NCBI RefSeq assembly: GCF_009910705.1
Contig: NZ_JAAAXJ010000002.1
Location: 124,001-188,000, forward strand
DNA: 64,000 bases
Reading direction: 5' to 3'
Origin: Microvirga arsenatis
Lineage (GTDB): Bacteria; Pseudomonadota; Alphaproteobacteria; Rhizobiales; Beijerinckiaceae
The position numbers were made by a program, and so were the translations under genes. This document shows, in pieces, positions 56,447-64,000 of this stretch (the stretch's first letter is position 1; the number at the start of each line of letters is the position of its first letter). A model generated the notes under the pieces. It made no database searches. It saw only the letters and a list, made by a program, of their open reading frames with translations, and was not told the origin of the DNA.

Positions 56447-56908
56447 TTATCCAGCCTGACGCAGGGGCGGCATGGCCGCCTGGTCGAGGACGGCAATGGT
56501 GGCAAGCGCGATGGCCGTCTGCTTCTCGCGGCCGTCCTTCTCGGTGAACACATCCGCCGCCACGACGATCATCCGGCTGCCGGGCTTGACCACCCGCGAG
56601 CGGCAGACGAGCCGCTCGCCGTCAGCCGGCGAGAACAGGTTGAGCTTGTATTCGGCCGTGAGAACGCCCTGCCCCGGCTTGAGCACCGTCGCTGCGGCGA
56701 TGGTGGTGCCGTTATCGATCAGGAAGGCGGTGACCCCGCCATGGAACAGGCCGTGCTGCTGCAGGAGATCGTCCCGTCGGGCGACCGAGATGGTCGATGA
56801 ACCCGGCGCAAGCTCGTCGATCTGCGCCCCCACGAGATGCATGAATCCCTGGAGCGCCACCCGCTCGCGAATGCCCGCAGCCCGGCTTTCGAATGAGATC
56901 GCATCCAT
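56447..56908 (-). CDS. PaaI-type thioesterase
   Basis: A 153-residue hot-dog-fold thioesterase. LLQQHGLFHGGVTAFLIDNGTTIAA (about residues 49-73) has the HG-x-x-HGG motif and catalytic acid of the PaaI group. It would release acyl groups from CoA, perhaps relieving dead-end thioesters of this pathway. ATG 56908 is preferred over a GTG three codons earlier. It follows the binding-protein gene, with a hairpin between. Confidence 0.87.
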   Translation of the reverse strand: MDAISFESRAAGIRERVALQGFMHLVGAQIDELAPGSSTISVARRDDLLQQHGLFHGGVTAFLIDNGTTIAAATVLKPGQGVLTAEYKLNLFSPADGERLVCRSRVVKPGSRMIVVAADVFTEKDGREKQTAIALATIAVLDQAAMPPLRQAG

Positions 56909-56933
56909 GTGCGCCACCTGCCCTGCCGACGAG

Positions 56934-56958
56934 AAAGGACCGGCCCGAAGGCCGGCCC
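56934..56958 (-). terminator. Weak terminator-like hairpin after the binding protein
   Basis: A stem of GGCCGGCC-type arms (one mismatch, four-base loop) followed on the minus strand by TTTCTC. It probably reduces read-through from the binding-protein gene to the enzyme genes. Confidence 0.5.
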
Positions 56959-56974
56959 TGCTCGTTCGGGGTCT

Positions 56975-58141
56975 TCACTGCCCGAGGCTGGCTGCCTCGA
57001 CGGTCTCGACCTTGCCGTTCTTGACCACGCCGACCACGATGTTGGCGTTGGTGCCGCCGCGCTCGTCGACGCTGGTGATGCGGGCGGGGTTCTTCTCCGG
57101 CGGCAGCTTGCCGTAGGCCTCGCTCAGCTTGGCGTGGATCGCCTTCGGGTCGGAGACGGTGCCGGCGAGCTTCATGGCCTCGGCCACCGCGTTCAGGGTC
57201 GAGTAGTGATAGGAAGCCTCCGTGCCCGGGTTGCGGTCGTAGAGCTTCTTGAACTTCGCGATGAAGCCTTCAGCGCCCGGCCGCTTGTCGTAGATCAGCG
57301 GCAGCACGCCGACGGCCCCTTCCAGCATCTCCATGCTGCCGGTCACGGCGGCCATCTCGTCGAGCTTGGCCTGATCCATGACGGCGAAGCCGCCCTTGAA
57401 GCCGAGCTCGCGCGCCTGCTTGGCGACGAGAGCGGTCGGCTCGGAGGCGCCGCCGATGAACAGCACGTCGGGATTGGCGGCGAGCACGCGGCTGACGCCG
57501 CTGTAGAAATCCGTGTCCTTGTTGTAGGACATCGGGTTCTCGGCCACGATCTGGCCCCCGGCCTTCGTCCAGGCAGGGCCAAAGAGCTGCGCCCAGGCCT
57601 TGGCATAGTCATGATCGCCGCCGGCCATGGCGAGCTTCTTGCCGAAGGTCTTCATCTGCACGTTGATGAAGGGCTGCACGTAGCCCGCAAAGGACGGCGG
57701 GATGCGCAGCGTCAGCTTGTTGCCGCGCTCCGTCATGTTCGGCACGCTGGTATAGGCGCCGAGGATGAAGTTGTCCTGCTCGTTGAAAGCCTGGATCGCG
57801 AAGGCGCCGCCGGAATGAGGCGTGAAGACCATCGGCGTGTTGTTCTGCGCCTTCAGGCGCTTGGCGTTCACGGCCGCCTCGCTCGGCGAGTACTTGTCGT
57901 CGAGCGCCACGATGTTGAACTTGTACTTCTTGCCCGCGACCTCGAAGCCGCCGGCGTCGTTGATCTCCTTCGCGGCCATCTCCAGACCGACCAGTGTGTT
58001 CTTGCCGTAGAGCGCAGCGCCGCCGCTGAGCGGACCGGTATAGCCGATATTGACGGTCTCCTGCGCCGAGGCGACGGACGCGAAGCCCGCAGCCAGCGTG
58101 ACGGCGCCTGCCGTGTGTACCAGGTGTTTCCAAAGAGCCAT
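56975..58141 (-). CDS. Branched-chain-type ABC transporter substrate-binding protein
   Basis: A 388-residue periplasmic protein of the LivJ/LivK class with a signal peptide (residues 1-26, ending ASVASA) and mature start TVNIGYTGPLSGGAALYGKN. Hinge and ligand segments (MVFTPHSGGAFAIQAF, VLFIGGASEPTALVAKQAREL) are present. Start 58141 has GAGAGGA upstream; an open upstream extension is Arg-rich and not signal-like. The ligand is unlikely to be an ordinary amino acid given the CoA-ligase operon; aromatic or short acyl acids are candidates (inference). Confidence 0.87.
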   Translation of the reverse strand: MALWKHLVHTAGAVTLAAGFASVASAQETVNIGYTGPLSGGAALYGKNTLVGLEMAAKEINDAGGFEVAGKKYKFNIVALDDKYSPSEAAVNAKRLKAQNNTPMVFTPHSGGAFAIQAFNEQDNFILGAYTSVPNMTERGNKLTLRIPPSFAGYVQPFINVQMKTFGKKLAMAGGDHDYAKAWAQLFGPAWTKAGGQIVAENPMSYNKDTDFYSGVSRVLAANPDVLFIGGASEPTALVAKQARELGFKGGFAVMDQAKLDEMAAVTGSMEMLEGAVGVLPLIYDKRPGAEGFIAKFKKLYDRNPGTEASYHYSTLNAVAEAMKLAGTVSDPKAIHAKLSEAYGKLPPEKNPARITSVDERGGTNANIVVGVVKNGKVETVEAASLGQ

Positions 58142-58254
58142 TTGTTTCCTCTCCTCTTGTTCTTCCTTCATGGGCAGGAGTTCGACCGTGATCGGCTCCC
58201 GTCTCTTTACTTGGCGAACCTTGCGGGCCCGCAAGCTTGTGCAAGCGCCTGGAT

Positions 58255-58948
58255 TTAGGCGCCGATGTAGGCTTTTCGCACCCCCTCGTCGTTGAGCAGG
58301 GTCTCCCGGTCGCCTTCCATGACGATCCGGCCGCTCTCGATCACATAGGCCCGGTGGGCGATCTGCAAGGCGGCATAGGCGTTCTGCTCGGCGAGCAGCA
58401 CGGTGGTGCCCTTCTCGTTGATCTCCTTGATCACGCCCAGCACCTGCTTCACCACGAGCGGCGCAAGGCCGAGCGATGGCTCGTCGAGGAGCAGCACCTG
58501 CGGCCGTCCCATCAAGGCGCGGCCGATGGCCACCATCTGCTGCTGGCCGCCGCTCAAGGAGCCGGCCATGTCGTCCCGCTTCTGATAAAGGATCGGGAAC
58601 ATCTCGAAGACCTGATCGAGAATCTTCTCCGTCTCCCGCTTGTCCTGGCGGTGGACATAGGCGCCGAGCAGAAGATTCTTTCGCACGGACATCTCGGGGA
58701 AGAGCTTGCGCCCCTCCGGGCAGTGAACGACGCCGGCCTGCACGATCTGGGACGGCTTGCGTCCCGAGATGTTCTGATCCTTGAACCAGATGCTGCCGCG
58801 GCTGAGCCGGCGCAGCCCGCTGATGGCGAGAAACAGCGAGCTCTTGCCGGCGCCGTTGGCGCCCAGCATCACCACGAGCTCGCCGGGCTCCGCATGGATC
58901 GAGATGCCGTCGAGCGCACGGAAGCTGCCATAGTTGAGCTGTGCCCCC

Positions 58949-58962
<14 letters not shown>
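58255..58962 (-). CDS. livF: Branched-chain-type ABC transporter ATPase (LivF)
   Basis: A 235-residue ATPase with Walker A LGANGAGKSS (about residues 33-42), signature LSGGQQQMVAIGRAL and Walker B VLLLDEPSLGLAP. It starts 14 bases inside the livG end. Symbol used for the family, not to claim leucine transport. Confidence 0.9.
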
Positions 58963-59705
<743 letters not shown>

Positions 59706-59713
<8 letters not shown>

Positions 59714-60722
59714 TGGTCTGCACCTCCTGCCGGGAGCTCAGCGCGGACCGCTGCAGCCGCCTGTCCTTCTCGGAGGCCGCCGCGCGCCTGACCTGCCGCT
59801 GGCGCCAGTACCCGATAAGGCCTTGCGGGAAGTACATGACCAGCAGGATGAGAAGCGGGCCGAACACGATCATTCGGTAGTCCTGCAGGAACTGCAGCGA
59901 CTGCGTGAGCCAGGTGAGCAGGATCGCGCCGAGCAGGGGCCCGAACAGGGTTCCGATGCCGCCGACGAGGATGAAGGCGATCATGTCGAAGGTGTGGCTC
60001 TCCAGCGCCATGGCCGGGCCGATGAAGCGCACGAAGCCGGCATAGAGCGCGCCGGCGAGCCCGGCATAGAAAGTGGAGAGCACGAAGGCGAGAACCTTGG
60101 TGCGCATCAGGTTGATGCCGAGCGTCTCGGCGAGGTCCTCGCCGTTGCGGATGGCAACGAAGGCGCGGCCGAGGAGCGAATGCACGATCCGGCTCATGAG
60201 CCACAGGCTCAGCACCAGGAAGAACAGCACGAGATAATACTGCGACCAGGTGTTGTCGAAGCGGATCGGGCCGATCCCGGCGGGGGCGGGAATGTCGATG
60301 ATGCCCACCGTTCCGTGGGTCAGCCCATCCCATTTCTCGATGATGAGATAGATCATGAAGCCGACGCAGAGGGTGAAGATCGAGAAGAAGTGCCCTTTCA
60401 GCCGCAGCGAGAGGAGACCTGCAAAAAAACCGATGATGGCGCTTAAAAGCCCGGCCAGCACGAAGGCTGCCCAGTAGGGCACGCCATAATCGACCGTGAG
60501 GATACCCACCGTATAGGCGCCGATGGCCATGAAGCCCGCATGCGCCAGGTTGAGCTGGCCCGTGTAGCCGAGGATGAGGTTCAGGCCCACCGCGGCGATC
60601 GCCATGATGTAGGCGAGCGACATCACGTAGATGTAGTAGTCGTTCGCCGCGACCATCGGAAAGACGATGGCCAGCGCGAGCAGGATGGCGAGAAGGGGCT
60701 TCTGCCAGGTCTTCGTCGTCAT
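59706..60722 (-). CDS. livM: Branched-chain-type ABC transporter permease (LivM)
   Basis: A 338-residue permease with about nine helices; GLNLILGYTGQLNLAHAGFMAIGAY (about residues 46-70) and FILVGGIGTLFGPLLGAILLTWL are family signatures. A C-terminal basic tail follows the last helix. ATG 60722 overlaps the livH stop (ATGA); a long upstream open frame is the shadow of livH. Confidence 0.9.
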
Positions 60723-61585
60723 GCCCGGGCTCCGCTGGGAAAGAGGCCTTGGGGCCGGAAGGACAGGATCAGGACGAGCAGCGCGAAGGCGATGATGTCC
60801 TTGTAGTTCGTGGAGACGTAGAAGGCGCCGAAGCTCTCCGCGAACCCGATCACGAGGCCGCCGACGATGGCGCCGGGGATGCTGCCCATGCCTCCGAGAA
60901 TGATGATCACGAAGGCCTTCATGATCACCAGGTGGCCCATCGACGGATAGATCAGGTTGATGGGCGCGAACAGGGTCGCGGCCACCGCCGCGAGGGCGCC
61001 TGAGATCGCGAAGGTGAGAACGGAGACTTTCGTGGCATCGATGCCGACGAGCGCCGCCCCATCCCGGTTCTGCGCCATGGCGATGATGGTGGAGCCGGTG
61101 AGCGTGCGCGTGAGGAAGAGATGAAGGACGAGCATCAGCCCGAAAGCCGCCGCGATGATGATGAGCCGCTGCGCGGGAGCCACGAGATCGAAGATGCGCA
61201 CGATCTGCGGATAGGGCGGCGCAAGGCGGTGGAACTCCGCACCCCAGATCGCCTGGATGCCGGCCTCGAGGAACAGGAGGAGGCCGATGGCCGCGATCAT
61301 GTCGTGCAGCGGCGGCGCGTTTCTCAGCCGGTGGAAGACGAGGCGGTCGGATAGAACCGCGAGAACGGCCACGACGGCTGCCGCACCGGCCATGGCGACC
61401 CAGTAATTCGCGCCGAGCGAGCCGACGAGATAGAAGGCCATGTAGGCTCCGACCATGTACAGGGCGCCATGGGCGAAGTTGGGAATGTGGAGGATGCCGT
61501 AGACGAGTGTCAGGCCGAGAGCCACGAGCGCATAGACGCTCCCGAGCGTCAGCCCGTTCAGAACCTGCTGGAAAAAGATGTTCAA
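60719..61585 (-). CDS. livH: Branched-chain-type ABC transporter permease (LivH)
   Basis: A 288-residue permease, first gene of the leftward unit. [37 protein letters not shown] at the N-terminus region (about residues 12-48) and [22 protein letters not shown] near the C-terminus are typical of LivH. Its promoter lies in the 425-base spacer shared with the TetR gene. Confidence 0.91.
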   Translation of the reverse strand: MNIFFQQVLNGLTLGSVYALVALGLTLVYGILHIPNFAHGALYMVGAYMAFYLVGSLGANYWVAMAGAAAVVAVLAVLSDRLVFHRLRNAPPLHDMIAAIGLLLFLEAGIQAIWGAEFHRLAPPYPQIVRIFDLVAPAQRLIIIAAAFGLMLVLHLFLTRTLTGSTIIAMAQNRDGAALVGIDATKVSVLTFAISGALAAVAATLFAPINLIYPSMGHLVIMKAFVIIILGGMGSIPGAIVGGLVIGFAESFGAFYVSTNYKDIIAFALLVLILSFRPQGLFPSGARA

Positions 61586-61730
61586 GGAGCCGCGTCCTCC
61601 TCCTGGGCACCGGGCTCCCGCATTCGTCCGAGACCTCCTGCCTGGCTGGGGCGGAAGCGAGGGGTTGCACCTTGCGGCGCCAGACCCTCAAACCGGACAA
61701 ACCGAGATCCTCGGATCGTTTCCTCTCGAA

Positions 61731-61745
61731 TGAACGGTACGGTCA
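61731..61745. promoter_or_regulatory. Operator-like 15-mer near the livH promoter
   Basis: TGAACGGTACGGTCA, an imperfect palindrome (five of seven pairs), 146 bases ahead of livH. It closely matches a second copy at 61898 and, extended left, both are preceded by GAAT. Confidence 0.55.
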
Positions 61746-61897
61746 TTTTCAGGGCCGCACCGCCAGCGAAGCTTCATTGGCTCCGCCCTTGTTGAAGAGG
61801 AGACTGACACGATCCCATAACCCCGTCAACGGACCTGCAGGGCAGAATCGCACCGAATTTTCGCGAGGCCTGCCCCCTCTTTCCGGCACTCTTCGAA

Positions 61898-61912
61898 TAA
61901 CCGGTACAGTCA
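61898..61912. promoter_or_regulatory. Operator-like 15-mer near the TetR gene
   Basis: TAACCGGTACAGTCA, 11 of 15 positions identical to the copy at 61731 and in the same orientation. It lies 99 bases ahead of the TetR GTG. Aside from these two sites I see no gene in the 425-base spacer 61586-62010. Confidence 0.55.
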
Positions 61913-62010
61913 ATCTGTTGTGATCACGGCATCGCGCAGGGCGCCGATTCGTGCTAGGAGCTGAAGCGTGGAGAGCCTTCGAGCTTGCCTTCGGCCAGGA
62001 GCCATGAACT

Positions 62011-63306
62011 GTGACCACGCCCCCTTCCAGCGCCCTCCCGCGCCAGACCAAGCGCTACGAGCAGAAGCGGCAGGCGATTCTCGATGCCGCCGTGCGCCTC
62101 TTCAACCAGAAGGGCCTCAAGGGGACGACCCTGGCCGATGTGGCCCAGAGCGTCGGGCTCATCACCAACAGCGTCACCTATTATTACCGCAAGAAGGAGG
62201 AGCTTGCGACGGCCTGCCTCCTGCGCTCCATCGGGGTTCTGGAGGAGCTGATCGCCACCGCCCTGCGGGAAAAGACCGCGGAGGAGCGCCTGCGCGCCAT
62301 TCTGCGGCTCTACTGCGAGAGGCTGGCGCAGAGCGCGTCCGGCGACCAGCCGCCTCTGATGAGCTTCAGCGACATGCGCTCGCTGACCAGCCCTCACATG
62401 GAGCTGGTGTTCAGCACCTACAACCAGATGTTCCGGCACCTGCGCGGCCTGTTCGACGGCGGGGACGAGCTGGTCCTGTCCCGGGCGCAGCGCAACGCAC
62501 GCACCCATCTGCTGATCTCGGCGATGCATGGCGTCCGGCACTGGATCGACCATTACGAGCCGGAGGATTACCGGCGCGTGGCCGAGCGGATCGGCGACAT
62601 CCTGGTCAACGGCCTGGCTGCGCCGCAATCCGTCTGGCGCCCCACCGTTCTGCCCCAGCTCGTCTGGCCCTCCGCCGAGGAGGTCTCGCCCGAGGCCTTC
62701 CTGCGCTCGGCCACGATGCTCATCAACGAGCAGGGCTATCGCGGCGCCTCGGTGGAGAAGATCTCGGCCCGGCTGAACGTCACGAAGGGTTCCTTCTATC
62801 ACCACAACGACAACAAGGACGACCTCGTGGCGGCTTGCTTCGAGCGCACCTTCGCGGTCGTACGCCAGGTGCAGAGGGCGGCCGAGGCGAACGGAACGAC
62901 GGGCTGGGACCACCTGTGCGCCGCAACGAGCGAGCTGATCCGATACCAGCTCTCCGACCAGGGGCCTCTGCTGCGCATCTCCGCCTTCAGCGCCCTGCCC
63001 GAGGGCCTGCGGGGCGAGACCAAGCGCACCATGGACCGGCTGGCGCAGCGCTTCGGCAGCTTCGTGGTGGACGGCATGATCGACGGTTCGATCCGTCCGC
63101 TCGATCCATCCGTGGCGGCCCATATCGTCGACAGCATCGTCAACGCGGCCGTGGAGCTTGAATGGTGGGTGCCCGGCATCACCCTGGAGACGGCCGCCGA
63201 GCTCTACGCCAAACCCTTGTTCCTGGGCGTCTTCACCCCGGAGGCCGAGGCGGAGTTCCAGCCCGCGAGCAGGGTGCGCAGCACCGCCACCAGCGCCAGA
63301 GGCTGA
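62011..63306 (+). CDS. Tandem TetR-type regulator (two TetR domains)
   Basis: A 431-residue protein with two complete TetR DNA-binding domains. The first, residues about 20-66, includes AILDAAVRLFNQKGLKGTTL and SVTYYYRKKEEL; the second, about 230-275, includes LRSATMLINEQGYRGASVEK and KGSFYHHNDNKDDL. Each is followed by a helical ligand-type domain. Usual TetR proteins are about 200 residues, so this is a covalent dimer. It starts with GTG after AGGAG and diverges from the liv-type operon, which it probably represses. Its last 103 bases overlap the convergent hydrolase gene. Confidence 0.88.
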   Translation: MTTPPSSALPRQTKRYEQKRQAILDAAVRLFNQKGLKGTTLADVAQSVGLITNSVTYYYRKKEELATACLLRSIGVLEELIATALREKTAEERLRAILRLYCERLAQSASGDQPPLMSFSDMRSLTSPHMELVFSTYNQMFRHLRGLFDGGDELVLSRAQRNARTHLLISAMHGVRHWIDHYEPEDYRRVAERIGDILVNGLAAPQSVWRPTVLPQLVWPSAEEVSPEAFLRSATMLINEQGYRGASVEKISARLNVTKGSFYHHNDNKDDLVAACFERTFAVVRQVQRAAEANGTTGWDHLCAATSELIRYQLSDQGPLLRISAFSALPEGLRGETKRTMDRLAQRFGSFVVDGMIDGSIRPLDPSVAAHIVDSIVNAAVELEWWVPGITLETAAELYAKPLFLGVFTPEAEAEFQPASRVRSTATSARG

Positions 63307-64000
63307 TCGATCGGCACGTGATGGTAGGCCTCCGGGATCTCGATCACCGGGGTGCCGGGCGGCAGCAGGCCCCGCATGCGCGCGATGTCCTCATCCTGCA
63401 TCAGCGTCGAGCGCGCGCCGAGCAGAACCGCCAGCGGGCATTGCGGGGAGGACAGAGCCGGAGCCGGGTCCTCCCACTCGTAGTCACGCCAGAGATACGG
63501 ATCGAATCGCCAGGTCCAGCCGGAACCCTCCTCCGTCGCGACCTGCGTCAGCGAGGTGCGGGCGATATGGTCCGCGATATAGAGATTTTCGCAGGGCTGC
63601 GGCGGCACGAGGCGGAAGCGCTGCAGCGCCGCCTGCAGCGTAGGATAGACCTTGTGCGGCCGCATCTCCCAGGCCGCCCCCTTCTCCCGGCGCTCGCGGC
63701 GGCGCTCGGGGGAGAAAATCGGCGTGTCGATGATGACCGCGCCGCCCAGACGCTCCCCATGACGGGCCGCGGCCTCGATGATCGGAAAGCCGCCGAAGGA
63801 ATGGCCGATGAAGACAGGCTTTTCAGGGCCGTCGAAAAGTCCCGTCGCCTCGGCGACCGTCATCGCCTCCCGCACGAAGATGTCGAAGGAGTAGCGCTCG
63901 CGCCGGTCCGACCCGCCCATGCCCGACCACGACAAGGCAACGCAGCGATACTCTCTCAAGAAGAAAGGCGCGATGAAGCTCCACCAGTCGGCATGCGCTC
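63204..64000 (-). CDS. Alpha/beta hydrolase, 5' end outside window
   Basis: The frame is open to the right edge, giving 264 residues of a longer protein. ADWWSFIAPFF at the edge, ALSWSGMGGSD, the nucleophile elbow GHSFGG and the late EAYHHVPID (catalytic His) define an alpha/beta hydrolase. A cap region lies between. The C-terminal 15 residues (NSASASGVKTPRNKGLA region) overlap the TetR gene on the other strand and may be non-essential. It could hydrolyse an ester or thioester linked to the neighbouring operon. Confidence 0.85.
   Translation of the reverse strand, partial: AHADWWSFIAPFFLREYRCVALSWSGMGGSDRRERYSFDIFVREAMTVAEATGLFDGPEKPVFIGHSFGGFPIIEAAARHGERLGGAVIIDTPIFSPERRRERREKGAAWEMRPHKVYPTLQAALQRFRLVPPQPCENLYIADHIARTSLTQVATEEGSGWTWRFDPYLWRDYEWEDPAPALSSPQCPLAVLLGARSTLMQDEDIARMRGLLPPGTPVIEIPEAYHHVPIDQPLALVAVLRTLLAGWNSASASGVKTPRNKGLA

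Overview
The window is high-GC DNA (roughly two thirds G+C by eye) densely packed with genes of alphaproteobacterial type. The repertoire (DUF2125 protein, a chorismate mutase-hisC-tyrC unit, ugpBAEC, an RpiR-controlled inositol regulon, Lrp/saccharopine dehydrogenase/ALDH7 genes) and the many GC-rich palindromic intergenic repeats suggest a Hyphomicrobiales (Rhizobiales) soil or plant-associated bacterium, possibly Methylobacteriaceae such as Microvirga. The genus is an inference. I saw no rRNA, tRNA, CRISPR array, phage or insertion sequence; this looks like chromosomal metabolic territory.

Layout. 1-3.5 kb: YdcF tail, PlsC, a small unknown gene with an SOS-like box at its start, ChaC and a DUF2125 membrane protein. 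3.8-7.1 kb: leftward chorismate mutase > hisC > tyrC (tyrosine branch), behind a strong promoter and a 340-nt leader. 7.2-11.8 kb: leftward ugpBAEC, with three PhoB-type repeats upstream of ugpB. 11.9-12.6 kb: a stress-protein-like gene. 12.7-17.6 kb: an Lrp regulator and FAD oxidoreductase diverging from a saccharopine dehydrogenase and an ALDH7-type aldehyde dehydrogenase, probably lysine catabolism. 17.6-20.5 kb: a TPP enzyme and transaldolase. 20.7-25.8 kb: a LysR regulator diverging from valine catabolism genes (mmsA, acyl-CoA dehydrogenase, mmsB), followed by the deleted remnant of an NADH-dehydrogenase-like gene. 26.3-39.4 kb: mixed housekeeping and envelope genes (O-antigen-ligase-like protein, M20 hydrolase, MGMT-like protein, RibA, exporter, lipoproteins, SLC13 transporter, flavoprotein, RecQ).

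39.6-52.1 kb is a complete inositol regulon: a Gfo/Idh dehydrogenase, an ABC sugar transporter, an RpiR regulator (IolR), iolG, a fused iolC-DUF2090, iolD, iolE and iolB. Palindromes of the form GGAA-N6-TTCC lie in front of both divergent promoters. The last step (IolA) is not in the cluster and may be supplied by mmsA at 21.7 kb. 52.4-61.6 kb is one long leftward unit encoding a branched-chain-type ABC importer followed by a thioesterase, acyl-CoA ligase, SDR, MaoC dehydratase and APH-like protein. It looks like uptake and CoA activation of a carboxylic acid. A tandem two-domain TetR regulator diverges from it, and two related operator-like 15-mers lie between them. An alpha/beta hydrolase runs off the right edge.

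The most unusual structural signal is in the spacers. At least six families of imperfect palindromic repeats occupy intergenic gaps, and several copies are nested one inside another. I found no convincing wholly new multi-gene system; the best leads are the nested repeats, the regulatory motifs and a few unusual gene architectures.
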